A DNA stretch of 64,000 bases. It comes from Lottia gigantea. Lineage: Eukaryota; Mollusca; Gastropoda; Lottiidae. A model generated the notes under the pieces. That model was not told the origin of the DNA. It saw only the letters and a list, made by a program, of their open reading frames with translations, and ran no database searches. Positions 41,333 to 52,759 of this stretch are shown here, piece after piece. Numbering within the stretch: position 1 is the first letter of the stretch; the number at the start of each line of letters is the position of its first letter. The translations under genes were made by a program, and so were the position numbers. The stretch lies in assembly GCF_000327385.1 (NCBI RefSeq), contig NW_008708645.1:867542-931541 (forward strand), in the 5' to 3' direction.

Positions 41333-42850
41333 AATATCATACATCTTGCAACATCTACAGCTTACATTATCATTTCTGAAACAATACAAAAAGTACATCT
41401 TTAATTCTCTGATAAAACTTCAAATTTGCTTACAAAATTTACTTAAACGAAATTAACCGAGGTCTGGACGGGGCTTAAGCATCAATAAAGGGAAGTAACT
41501 CTTTTACATAAAAATCGAGCGTGACTCCTTTAGAACAAGAAAACTCTGATATTTCAACTAAACGTTACTTATACTACACATAATACTTTGAGAGCGCTTT
41601 TTATATAGGCCTACACAAATAAACAAAAAATGTATGCTTACAGACGTGTTTGCCTCTTTTTGCAGTCTAAGACTTCAAAAAATAAAACCTGTCACGCCTG
41701 GCGTGTAAAGTTACAACTGCGTGTAGTTTAAACCAGTTTATTCGGAAATGTATCCGAGCAAACCAATTGGTGAAAGGCTGCAAAATATACAAAAATTCAA
41801 TGTAGACAACGTTCGTCTAATGCAAAACAATTTTAAATGCAAATTAAACACATAGGAACGTTATGGCGGAAAGTGCGTTCCATACAGATGTGGAAACATC
41901 GGCGAAATGGGGGTTTTAGACAAACATCAGAAATGTATCAAAATGTGCAAAACAGGTCAGGAACATTACGTAAACAATAAAGGAATAAGCACAGGTCAGT
42001 TAATTATTCATTCAGGTAAGCCACAAGTCGGAAAAATAAAAACTTGGGCCTAGGTATGTCACGTGACCCCAATAAACAAAGGAAAATCTCTCATAATAAT
42101 TCAATAAAATGTATAAAAACCTATCTACGTTATCCATTAAACTTATCAAATAAAATAAAAAACAATTTCTTACATTGTGACCAGCCTAAGCGTGTGAAAT
42201 CTTAGCAAATCTATCAAAGTTGATAAACGGAAATTGCCAACATCGTAAACAACAAGTTCGATCTGTCCACTTTACTTGCGGAGGTCAGTAATGAACACAA
42301 AACGAAACGCAAAATTACGAAATTAAGATAAAGTTACGAATATCAATAGAAATTGTGAATATTCAAATAAAAGTTTATGATAATCAAATATTGATTCTAG
42401 TCATTTGCTAAACACTGTTCCAGAATAAAACCAATATTATCTTTCTAACGTAACAAAACAATAACAATGACGTCATTCGGTCATTAAAGAGAGATAACTC
42501 GTGAAAACCAAGTCAGAACCCAGACCACAATATAACGACAAAATGCAAATCGATATCAACTAAATTTTAGGATCCACATCGACGGTCCCATTAAATGAGA
42601 TACAAAACAGTAAAACATTTAAGAAATAACAGTAAACAATAAGATTCTAAAATTTACACCCCTTTAAAGTTTGTTTCTATTGCAGTCCTATGTATATCAT
42701 ACCAATATATTCGAAAATGTATGGTATTCCTCCAATCAGATATTTCCAAGGTTAAAATTCACCGGTTATATTTTTATATTGATTTTTAAGCACATGCATG
42801 ATTCAATTTACGCAGCACACATTTCTATGATTATCTAGGTAATGATAAAT
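41333..42850. other. AT-rich 3' region of BEL/Pao fossil 2; no gene recognised
   Basis: Between the left terminal repeat and the integrase part. No open frame of note and no repeat recognised. Confidence 0.5.
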
Positions 42851-42854
42851 TTGA

Positions 42855-45315
42855 TCACACGGTCGAATCACTTTCAAGGAACACACATTTATCGACTGGC
42901 CTTTTTAGAATGGAATGTTTGGTTTTAACTTTAATAACGCGGACACAGCCATCTTGCGCATTAGGATAAACTTCCAAGATTCGACCTAGAGGCCACGAAC
43001 ATCTCGGTAATTCATGATCTCCTACTAATATTATGTCACCAACGCGAAAGTTTCTCTGTTTTTCTGTCCATTTCTGGCGCTCCTGCAACAAAGGTAGATA
43101 TTCTCGTGTCCAACGACGCCAAAAAACTTCCTTTTTTAATTTACCAGGTGGTAACTCCGGTCCCGATTTCAATAATAGCAGGTGGTTGGGTGTTAAAGCT
43201 TCCAAATCTTTGACGTCGTCTGAAATAGGAGTGATAGGCCGTCCGCTTATGATGCCCTCAACCTCACAAAACAAAGTCGTTAAGTTTTCATCGTCCACCA
43301 ATTGATCTTTTAAAAGAGCATTTAAAACTTGTCTAATAGTCCTTATACAACGCTCCCAAGCTGCACCGAAATGGGATCCACCAGGTGGATTAAAGAACCA
43401 CTTCACATTTTGTTGCAGAAATTATGAATGCTTTGTTGATTCCATTCCTTAATAGCACTTCTTAATCCTGTGTTTCCACCAATAAAGTTACTGCCGTTGT
43501 CGCTTCTGATTTTGACCGGACATCCTCTTCGAGCTATGAATCTCCGCAATCCATTTAAAAAGGAGTCGGTGTCCATGGATTGCAGAACTTCTATGTGTAT
43601 AGCTCTACAAGCAAGACAAGTAAAGATACAGCCCCATCGTTTTAGTTGACTACAACCCCTTTTGACCATGAAGGGACCAAAGCAATCAACTCCGACTGAC
43701 ATAAATGCTGGTTTATTTGGAGTGACCCTATCCTGGCCAAATCTAACATCATTTGCTTAGCTAAAGGTGCTTGCCTTTTTTTTTACAGATGATGCATTTT
43801 AGAAGCACATTCCTTACTGCCGAATTTCCCTTGATGATCCAGAAGCGTCTTCTGATTGCTGATAGAATGTATGCCCTTCCAGAATGTGCCGATACTTCAT
43901 GATAATGACAGATGATCATATCTGTTATGTGAGTTTTCTTCGGAAGAATTATTTGGTGCTTCATGTCAAAGGACTCTTCAGAACAACGAAGTCTTCCACC
44001 CACTCTTAGTATGCCTTCAACTAAAATAGGGTCTAGCTTAACTATTGAGCTGCTTTTCGAAACTCTTTTCTTCTTATCTCCTGTTTCTAATGATTTGATT
44101 TCTGGTAAGAAGCACTCTCTCTGAAGATGTTGGATTATTTCTATCTCAGCTTCTTTCATTTCTTCCACTGTCAATTTAAGAGCTCTTTCTTCTTTCACAA
44201 TTCGATTTCGTCTGTTCTCATCACTCTTATGTAGTCTGTCCTTGTATCTGATTATCCATGCAGTAATCCTTTTAGTTCTGTACCATGATGAGCACCTTTC
44301 TGCCAATTTTAAAATAATATCATCTTCCTTTATCGTTGCAGCAAAACTTCTTTTTTCTTTCTTTACTTCAGAATCCTCATCCAACAGGTTATCTCTTAAT
44401 TTTGGTTGCTGAACCCATTCACACTCGGGCTTCCATAGAAAATCTGGCCCTGAATAACGTTTGCTCTTCAAAAACGAAACAGCATTCATTCCTCTCGAAG
44501 CATCATCTCCAGGGTTTTCGGTTCCATTAATGAAAGCCCAATCTTCAGGATTAGACCCAGCAAGTATGAAGGAGACACGATTAGCTACAAATGTTTTAAA
44601 TTGCTTATCGACATTGTGGATATACTTTAATACAGAGGTACTATCAGTCCAGTAGGTTGACTTGTTTATTGGCATGTCAAGTTCTCTAATAAGCATTCGA
44701 TTGAGTCTGACCGACAGTGTTGCGGCCGATAACTCTAGCCGTGGTATAGTCATTACTTTCAGAGGAGCGACCCTTGATTTGCCTGCAATAAAACTACAAT
44801 GTATTTTTCCATTTACATCAATCAATCGAATGTAACTGGCAACACCATATCCTGATTCTGAAGCATCTGAGAAGTGATGTAGCTCAGTACTTAAAACTTC
44901 GCCAAACGTTGGTGGCTTGATGCATCTACCGATAACTAAATTAGACAACTTGGGTAACTCTTCCATCCAGTTGAACCATGCAGATTGATATTTATCTGGT
45001 TCTGTATCATCCCAACCTAGACGTATTCTACACAGTTCTTGTAATATCATTTTCGCAGGTACAATAGAATCTTTCAGATCAACTTTAATGGTGAAGGAGT
45101 CGTTTTCCATATGCTCTTTCCGTGGGAAGATTATCGAAGCAAGTTGTTTCACAGCAACCGCCCGATCTTCTTGCGGGACTGACTCTAAGACTTTCATGGA
45201 GTTTGAGTTCCATTTTGTCAAGCGAAAGCCACTCCGACTTAGGAGGGATATTATACTTTGAATATGACTAATGGCTTCTTCCTCCGACTTCATCGACTTT
45301 AGATGATCGTCCACA
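42855..45315 (-). pseudogene. BEL/Pao RT end, RNase H and integrase parts of fossil 2
   Basis: 'SGFRLTKWNSNSMKVLESVP' (end of RT), 'HHFSDASESGYGVASYIRL' and 'LELSAATLSVRLNRMLIREL' with 'YWTDSTSVLKYI' (RNase H / peptidase A17 region), 'HHQIILPKKTHITDMIICHY'-type and 'RVLLKCIICKK'-type zinc-binding integrase N-part, then 'GVDCFGPFMVKRG', 'KIRSDNGSNFIGG' and the DUF5641 end 'FRVGDIILVGDHELPRCSW'. Confidence 0.85.
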
Positions 45316-45319
45316 TAAA

Positions 45320-45775
45320 AATTTCTTTAGACAGAGTCGATCGTTTTCTGACTAAATTCCTCTTTGTTATCATCAGCTTTTCTTCTGAGCGCATAATTAC
45401 AGATACTGGGTGACGATATGGCTCCAAAAATATGAACTTTCATCCGAAATTCTGTCGGTTCGGTATCCAAGTTATTCGATTTCCACCATAAAAATCTAAA
45501 GACGTCACATTGGTTTGGTGTCACCCGAACTTGGTGAAACATTGCCTCTACGTCTCCCATGACTGCTACACGTTCTTGCCTAAACCGGACAAGTACGCCG
45601 AATAAGGTATTGATCAGATCCGGACCCTGCAACAGGTTTAATGCCATGCCCTGATATTTTGCCGCACAGTCAAACACGACCCGCAATTTATCTGGCTTTT
45701 TCTGGAGGGAGCTGCTTCCAAGGTAAAGATACCTCATAATGTCCATCTTGTAATTTGGTAGTCTCTTCAATTATA
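45320..45775 (-). pseudogene. BEL/Pao reverse transcriptase N-part of fossil 2
   Basis: 'KKPDKLRVVFDCAAKYQGMA', 'LLQGPDLINTLFGVLVRFRQ', 'VAVMGDVEAMFHQVRV', 'FRFLWWKSNNLDTEP', 'KVHIFGAISSPSICNYAL': the BEL/Pao RT signature around motifs A and B. Confidence 0.85.
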
Positions 45776-46087
45776 GCTATAGCTTGCCTATCTTCTCTGG
45801 ACATTCCAAATTCTTGATCTTCCGAATCATTGAATTCTAAATTACAAAATTTCTAAAACTGTGCGCTTAATCTATCATCAGCCTTTATAAAGTTTGAGGA
45901 CCTACAATAGCTACCACCATTTTGACCTTTGATAAGCGGACCATTAGTAGACCATCCTAGAATTGTTCAAACTGCATATGGGCCCCATTTTTTGCCTCGA
46001 CGATTTCCTTCGGTTCCAGAGCTTTATTATTATCCATGCCTATTATTATCTCAACACAAGCATCTATTTCGGCAATCTCGATTTCAT

Positions 46088-46985
46088 TCAAATATGGCCA
46101 TTTGGCAATATCTTCTTGTCGTGGAATATCGTCGTTATGGCAATCTCGATTTCATTCAAATATGGCCATTTGGCAATATCTTCTTGTCGTGGAATATCGT
46201 CGTTATTTACTGGTAGGTGAGGCCTAGAGAATACATTTGTCAATTCGATACCATTTTCACCCGAAAGATCAACTATTTCCAAATCTGTTTTCTGAGATTC
46301 AACTTGAGCATTAACATTACCGAGCGTAGCATTTTCGCCTTCAATTCCCATACGTTCGAGAAGACCACCCCTGCAAAATGTTCCGGTTGAACCCCAGTCT
46401 TGTAGTACGTACGCGGTGACATTGCTTGAACTTCTTCTTGACTTAACAATGACAGGGACAATAGGGAGACCCAAGGTTCTTAGAGACACTACAAATGCAC
46501 TGTTTACATTCTCTATATGCAATAAAGTGGAGTGTTTACTTTTGCAAGTTGCACATGAAATGTTCTGGGGACAAAATTTGGCACGATGATTTGGATATAG
46601 ACAATTAAAACAAATTCTATTTTCTGACACAAATTTTCTTCTATTTTCAACAGAGAGTTCTTTGAATTTACTGCAGTCTGAAAGTTTATGATCAGATTTA
46701 CATTTTCGGACATTTAATCACATATTTAGCTTTATTCTCTTGCGTTTGGGGTGTCTCTGTAATCTTTTGTTGTTTCTTTTCTTCATCGCTGATTACTTGA
46801 GTGCCGAAATTATATTTACTATGATGATTGGATTTGTCTCCCTTTAATTTATTATTATGTTTTAATCTCTCGTGTTGATTTGAACCGCTTGATATGACTA
46901 TGCTACCAAATATAGGATGACTTGATATTCTGGCTTCTTTTGTTACAAACTGTGATATGTCTAGTCTTACTTCTCTGTCATCCAT
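46088..46985 (-). pseudogene. BEL/Pao zinc knuckle and aspartic protease parts of fossil 2
   Basis: 'CFNCLYPNHRAKFCPQNISC' zinc knuckles, then a DUF1758-type protease region 'VTAYVLQDWGSTGTFCRGGL'. A local tandem duplication of ~66 bp is visible at about 46070-46205 ('tcgatttcattcaaatatgg' twice). Confidence 0.75.
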
Positions 46986-46986
46986 C

Positions 46987-48021
46987 TCAGTGATGTAATC
47001 TGCTTTGGTTCTCCACTTCTTTCTGAAAGTCGTACGGTAATCGATCGATAATCTTCCTTAAGCTGTCTGGATTTTCTGCTTTACTGAGATATCCTATCTC
47101 TTTTAACGTGTTAGCACAGGCAGCGAGTTGTGTAGAAAATTGCAATAAGGCTTTTCCATCTTCTGTCTTGATATGCGGACCCTCTGTGACCTTATCAGCA
47201 TGAGATGTGGCAATTCTATAATTATTACCAAATCTTTTCTTCATCAGAGAAAGGGCTTGGTTGTATCCTTGCTCTGGAGGCATAGGAAGGCAACTCTTAA
47301 CAAGCTCTTGCACCTCACCAGACGTATATTGGATCAAATAATTCAACCTGGTACTGTAACATTTGGTTTTTGTTTCGATCAGATTTCTAAATGTCTTTAC
47401 AAAGTTCAAATATTCTGTTGGCTCACCATCATATACAGATATTTCCGCCTTAGGCAAAGTTAATAACAATGAACTCTTGTTTTGACTATTTATCATTCTC
47501 TCCATACAGACCATCTGTCTTTCTTGAACACGCAACATTTGTTGCAAGGGATCATTTTGTTCCTGGCAATATCTTCCATTAGATTTTCGTCAATCAAATT
47601 ATCCTCAATTTACAGGGTTATCTTTTTCTATATTATTGATAGTTTCTCTCTCAATGTGTTTATCAGTAGACGCAGTGACATCTTGGGCTGGACTACTGTT
47701 AACAAATTTACCGACGGTAGTAAACGATCTATTTCTGTTCTGTTCCTTTGGGTGTCCAGGTATAAATTCATTCGCAAGTGGATTCCAGTTTGACGTTGAT
47801 GGGATTTCATGCCTGTAATGTTCCTTCATTGCGCTGGAATATACCATCTGTCGATCTTCTACTTGAGCTAATTCATTCCTGCATTTTAGGTATTCTTCTC
47901 TTTTAGCCAATTCCATCTCTTCCATACGTAAACGAAATCTTTGTTCTGCCAACTTCTGCTTTTCCGCTATATTTCTTAATTTAGATTCTAATGCCTTTCT
48001 TTTAGCTTCTTCTTCAACCAT
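46987..48021 (-). pseudogene. BEL/Pao gag part of fossil 2
   Basis: An N-terminal coiled-coil rich in E, K and R ('LESKLRNIAEKQKLAEQRFR', 'MEEMELAKREEYLKCRNELA') and the DUF1759 core ('EYLNFVKTFRNLIETKTKC', 'YLIQYTSGEVQELVKSCLPM', 'ALLQFSTQLAACANTLKEIG'). The coiled coil before DUF1759 is common in animal BEL/Pao gag. Confidence 0.8.
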
Positions 48022-48314
48022 TTTAGCTCTGATAGAAGATCCTGAACTGCTACTTCTATCAGAATGCTTGGAACGGCTGCTACAGCCAGTTTGACAAACA
48101 GAATCACCGGATGAGATCCTTATTTGAAAATCGTCCGATTGATCTGGTCTATACTCTCAAACTGTCTGGTCCATCAAGCTATGAGTAGACAAATGAGATT
48201 CAGAACTATGGCTATCCATGTTACGTACCTCAGGGTTATTAAGTAATATATTCAACTGATATCATAGTTTTCTCCATAAATCGTAGTTGGCGTTGGAGTT
48301 CACGTCTAAATCGC

Positions 48315-48611
48315 TGTAGGGACCAAAATACTCATTCTACAGATAAAGTTCAAAATGTTTATTCAATGACAAAGTTTTTGATTTACAGCTTCAATGTCCG
48401 TTCCTCAGGGACAGACACACATGAAACGTCAGTTGAAGTTCAATGATTTCACTTTCCTTGGTAGTTGCTAAGTAACATTCCAACATTCTTCTCATGGTAT
48501 GAATCCAATATAGCTTCATAAAATGATAATCGTTCAATAGCCTAAGCTAAGGAAGATACAGTGGGTCCAAAGGTTTAAGAAAGCGTTCAATAAAATAGAA
48601 GACAAACAAAC
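48315..48611 (-). repeat. Right terminal repeat of BEL/Pao fossil 2 (~297 bp)
   Basis: Starts 'tgtagggaccaaaatactca' and ends shortly after 'gttcaataaaatagaagac' at 48585-48603. The first 77 bp match the left end. Confidence 0.65.
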
Positions 48612-48622
48612 CATTTCACAAA

Positions 48623-49050
48623 GTTTTTTACCACATTATAATGTGGGCGTATAAAAAGTGAAAAAAAATGAGATATCTCTCAAGAAAATCATCGGATCAT
48701 CACCAAATTCAATAGTGCACATCTTCATAATGATATTGACACACATACAGTTTTTTACCACATTATAATGTGGGCGTATAAAAAGTGAAAAAAAATGAGA
48801 TATCTCTCAAGAAAATCATCGGATCATCACCAAATTCAATAGTGCACATCTTCATAATGATATTGACACACATACAAAAGATCAAAAGAATCAATAGAGA
48901 ATTGTAGTCTGTAGAGTGAGCACAAGCCAATAAAGTGAAGAAAAAAAACAAATGCGATATCAGAGTTTTATGCGATATCATTTGAGAAAATCATCAGATC
49001 ATCACCAAATTCAAGTGCACATCTTCATAATGATATTGACACACATACAA
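48623..49050 (+). repeat. 127-bp tandem duplication containing a 16-bp palindrome, plus a third diverged unit
   Basis: 48623-48749 and 48750-48876 are near-identical, each holding the palindrome CCACATTATAATGTGG followed by 'gcgtataaaaagtg', i.e. the right-end motif of the satellite elements. A third, diverged unit follows to about 49050 ('atcatcagatcatcaccaaa'). Duplication of an element's end is unusual among the copies here. Confidence 0.85.
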
Positions 49051-49054
49051 AAAG

Positions 49055-49920
49055 ATCAAGATAGCTTGCCTGGCAAGGTAATATACGCCCACTGGCAGCT
49101 TTGATTTTGAACATAAATATTTAGCAGTACAGTAACAATCACCAGTATGAAATATTCAACCTTCAGTTATACACTTCTTTAGAACTCTTTAGGGTGATAA
49201 CGAATAACATTGAGTATGAGTTATTGCCCTTGTTCTTGAAAACGTGTTCAATTTTTAGCTCATGAAAACTTTAGAAGGCAAATATTCAATCTTCAGTGCG
49301 GGACTGAATAATAAAAGCAAGTTTTGTCAAAATCCAGCAACAATTATGCCTTTTAGTGTTTAAGAGCTAAATTTGAAAGCGTTTTCAAGAACAAGGGCAG
49401 TAACTCATACTAAATATTTTTCATTTCTATGATTTTCAATAGGGTTCATCCTTGGGTATTACAAACATTCACACCAAGTTTCATCAAAATCCGTCAAGAA
49501 TTGTGCCTTCTAGAGTGATTACGAGCTAAAAATTGAACTCGTTTTCAAGAGCAAGGGCAATAACTCATACTAAATATTTTTCAATTCTTCTGATTTTCAA
49601 TAGGGTTCATCCTTGGGTGATTACGAACACTCATGCCAAGTTTCGTCAAAATCCATCCAGAATTGTCCCTTCTAGAGTGTTTACGAGCTAAAATTGAACG
49701 TGTTTTCAAGAACAAGGGCAATAACCCATACTAAATATTTTTCATTTCTTCTGATGTTCAATAGGGTTCATCCTTGGGTGATTACGAACAATCATACCAA
49801 ATTTTGTCAAAATCCGTCAAGAATTGTGTCTTGTAGAGTGTTTACGAGCAATTGCGGACGGACGGACGGACAGACGGACATGGGTGGCGGCAATATATGC
49901 CCACCATTTCATGTGGAAAG
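49055..49920 (+). mobile_element. Type 1 satellite element, complete
   Basis: Left end 'gatagcttgcctggcaaggt' at 49062, left arm, about four 162-bp units, GGAC tract 49856-49878, right end 'atatatgcccaccatttcat' near 49890-49915. Its left arm is nearly the same as at 30640-30960. Confidence 0.85.
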
Positions 49921-49980
49921 GAAATGGGCTTATTAACAAAACTAATTTAAAAATTAAATTTAAAAATAGTAATTAAAAAA

Positions 49981-51340
49981 ATTGAAATGCAGGTGGATAA
50001 CGAGGAGCAAGTTTACTCACAGGATGACATAAATAAAAGTAGAGCAAAGAGAGAAATGGTTAATCCAAAGAAATGGCAGAGAAATCATAATGAACAGTTA
50101 AGAATGGAAGGCAAGGCATATAAAGGTGTAGCAAAGATAGATGGAAAGAAACAGTATTGTGTTGCAAGAAATGAAAGAATTTTGGGAGCAAGATGTTGCA
50201 GTAAAAGTTGTGAGAAGACAAGAAAATGTGGAGAGATTAAAGACAGAAATAGAGGAAATATTCAGATCATTCTGGAACAACGTGGATTGGAAGGAGAAGA
50301 AAATTTATGTTGCAAATTTAGTACAAAAGTGTTACACAGCCAGTTCTGTCGCAGAAAACAGTCGACGTAATTTACTTTCAAGTATTTTCAGAAAATTGAT
50401 CAACAGAGAATAGCTGTTAGTAAATATCTCAGTGGATGATCATGGATTACCTGAAACCGGACAAGATGAACGAATGAGACAGAAAGCACCAGAATCTCTT
50501 CAAAACTCTTACGCAAGGCAGTTTCTGATGAAATTAACAAAAATGCCCTCCCATTACTGTTGCGCTTCCACAACCAAACAATATTTGGAAGCTATTTTTA
50601 CCTCATTTGCCGAACTACATAGAATTTATCATAGAAAACAAAAAGATAAAAGTCTCAACAATAGATATATACAATCAGTGCAAATTTGTCTGTCTATTCA
50701 GGCCAGTGCTGTTTATTACAAGACAAAGTTGACCTTGTCATAACTTTACAACACACGACTTGACAACAAAGGATCAAAACTGTTATTTCTGGCTTGAGGG
50801 AGAAGGCAGTCTTTCTTCACCTAATTTTGCAACCTTACGTAGAAACCTTGGTGGAACCAGGTATTGAAGAAGTCATTCTATTTAGTGATGGGTGTGGTTA
50901 CCAAAATCGCAACACATCATTATCTAACTCTTTGTTGTACTCTACCGAAAAAATTATGTCATAATAACTCACAGCCAAATGAAGGTGGACTCAGTCCAAA
51001 GTACCCTTGAACGTAAATTTCGTAAAGTGCCAATTTATTCTCCAGCTAAATATGTAGAATTAATGAGACAAGCAAGACCAAGTAAACCTTATATTTTCAA
51101 TCATTTATCAAGACAATCAGACCTGCAAATCGAGTTCGAGATCCGAGTGTGCATGATTTGAGGGTTTTGAGATACTTACCTTCAGGAATTATTCAGTTCG
51201 AACTAAATTTTAAGGATGAGTTTCAGGAATTACCAAGGCGAGGAAATTCAAATATTCCTTCCACAACCGACATAGTCACATCTACTTATGAGAAACCTTT
51301 ACCAATCATACGATCAAAGATCTATCACCTTCAATAACAA
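49981..51340 (+). pseudogene. Decayed gene of an uncharacterised DDE-like (transposase-related) family
   Basis: Several frames in order resemble one protein family common in arthropod and mollusc genomes. Seen: 'VNPKKWQRNHNEQLRMEGKA' with a Cys cluster 'GARCCSKSCEKTRKC', 'LKTEIEEIFRSFWNNVDWKE', 'KMPSHYCCASTTKQYLEAIF', 'ELHRIYHRKQKD', 'VILFSDGCGYQNRN' (50872-50913; the D-G-C-x-x-Q-N motif fits an RNase-H-fold active site), 'SQMKVDSVQSTLERKF', 'IYSPAKYVELMRQARP' and 'VHDLRVLRYLPSGIIQFEL'. Frame changes near 50.2, 50.42, 50.75 and 51.15 kb and stops show it is a pseudogene. I recognise the family pattern but cannot name its superfamily. Confidence 0.55.
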
Positions 51341-52118
51341 AAGTCAGTAATTCCAGTAGATTACCACGCCTTCTGCAGCCAGCTCCCCTATGAATGACTG
51401 TTTGAGCAGAATTCTGCATTCTTTTATATATATATACATTAATTGTTTTCTGGATAACTATTCAAATGTTCCCAGAATACCTGCAAATTAAATAACTTCA
51501 AATAATAGAATCTGGTTCTTCTTTCATTTTGGGTGAATCTTTTCTTAGTGTTGAAAAGTAAAAATAACCAAGGAAGACAAGAAATAATGTCTTTATTGAG
51601 TCTGTCTTGAATGCACACATGCTTCCTTGCATGAAATCATCACGTTAACAGCCTAAAAGTACCTCAGAAAGCTTAGAAATTCAAAAAAATAAAAAATCTC
51701 ATAAAACCCTTGTTTGGTAAAATTTATGGAGAGAATTCCTCGTAACTCAAACTTTGGACAAATCTATATGTGCCAAAATCACATAAGTCTTGTAACACAA
51801 ATACAAATTAAATATGTCTATATACATTTTGATGTAAGAAAAAAACAATCTAATTTAACTTATTTAGGAATAATTTCATGTAAAAGCATTGAAAATATTT
51901 TAAAAAATATTTCTTAACTTTCTTACAAGCTTTTTCGCTGCACAACAACGATAGATTCAGTTTAGAATTCCTTTAACATTGCTCTATTTTTCAGAATGAA
52001 AAGCAAATGTCAAATTGTAAAAATGCAGCAATACCTGTAGTTTAAATATGTGGATCATTATAACCATAATAACCATTCTACTCTGTCGCATTTAATCTCT
52101 ATTGAGCATTTTTTTCAA
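51341..52118. other. AT-rich stretch without a recognised gene
   Basis: Holds 'ctcaataaa' on the minus strand near 51590-51600, a possible polyadenylation signal for a minus-strand transcript covering the YqaJ remnant. Otherwise nothing recognised. Confidence 0.4.
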
Positions 52119-52355
52119 TCAAGTCATACTTTCCTGATACAATGAAACGAATGCATGTTTTGTAGGACACTTGATTTCTACAATAGTCTGGTCAATAAAT
52201 CTATCTGGGCTAGCTGACAAAAAAGGATTTTCTCTACTAACAACAGTTTCTGATGTATATATCTTGCATCGGAGATGCTCCATCAAACCTATGCATGCTC
52301 TTGGTTCAGAGACAATTTCATGCCCAGTTGCCTTTAAAGCCTGGATACAGGTGAT
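52119..52355 (-). pseudogene. YqaJ-like viral recombinase/exonuclease domain fragment
   Basis: The minus-strand frame of ~78 codons ends in TGA at 52119: 'ALKATGHEIVSEPRACIGLM', 'NPFLSASPDRFID' and 'TIVEIKCPTKHAF'. The P-D-x(n)-E-x-K core (here SPDRF...VEIKCP) is the metal-binding active site of lambda-exonuclease/YqaJ nucleases. In animals such domains occur in SWIM-YqaJ proteins and in second proteins of DNA transposons such as ISL2EU. Only the central part is present. The SWIM partner lies ~230 bp away on the opposite strand. Confidence 0.65.
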
Positions 52356-52588
52356 TTGTTACAAATTTTCTGGATCTGCACGGTCAGTCTTCGGCACTGA
52401 AGGAAACCAAAGTTCTGTGTTCTGTTTTGAAGTTTTTTCTGTCAACTGCTCCGTCTTGATGGATATAAACAAACATATTAAGGGTCCTTTATGCATACAA
52501 CTACATACAGAATGATTGGCTGAAGGATATATTTCATCTGAAGGTTGACAATTTCACTTTTTAAAAGGCAGCAGTATCGCCATCACAA

Positions 52589-52756
52589 CCTGGAGTTGGA
52601 AGGGTAGATTACAATGCCTGGGTAGCATCTCTGCCTACTGGTGAAGTACAAACCGCATCATGTACATGCCCAGCTGGCTTAGGGAGGTCCTGTAGTCATG
52701 TTTCTGCTATTAAGTACGCAGTGTCTCTTGCGCAAACTCAGGAGACCGTTTTCTGA
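52589..52756 (+). pseudogene. SWIM zinc-finger fragment
   Basis: 'YNAWVASLPTGEVQTASCTC' then 'PAGLGRSCSHVSAIKYAVS': the C-x-C...C-x-H pattern of the SWIM domain (CTC...CSH). In invertebrate SWIM-YqaJ proteins this domain precedes the nuclease on the same strand; here the two are inverted relative to each other, so the locus was rearranged. The frame closes at a TGA at 52754. Confidence 0.7.
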
Positions 52757-52759
52757 GGG

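Larger units (their letters stand above)
41228..48611 (-). mobile_element. BEL/Pao LTR-retrotransposon fossil 2, broken, with terminal repeats
   Basis: About 7.4 kb, minus orientation: gag (48.0-47.0 kb), zinc knuckle and DUF1758 protease (47.0-46.1), reverse transcriptase (45.8-45.3), RT/RNase H/integrase N-part (45.3-43.76), integrase core and C-terminal domain (43.7-42.86), then a 1.5-kb AT-rich region before the left terminal repeat. Terminal repeats share ~78 bp (41255-41332 and 48315-48391, about three differences), and an 18-bp motif ending 'ataaaatagaagac' lies at both outer edges. Broken, with perhaps five to ten breaks; the small terminal divergence suggests a fairly recent insertion. 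Confidence 0.85.

Noticed and set aside
45929-46227. Three overlapping plus-strand frames of 63-95 codons
   Set aside because: Shadows of the BEL/Pao protease region, lengthened by a local duplication of about 66 bp.
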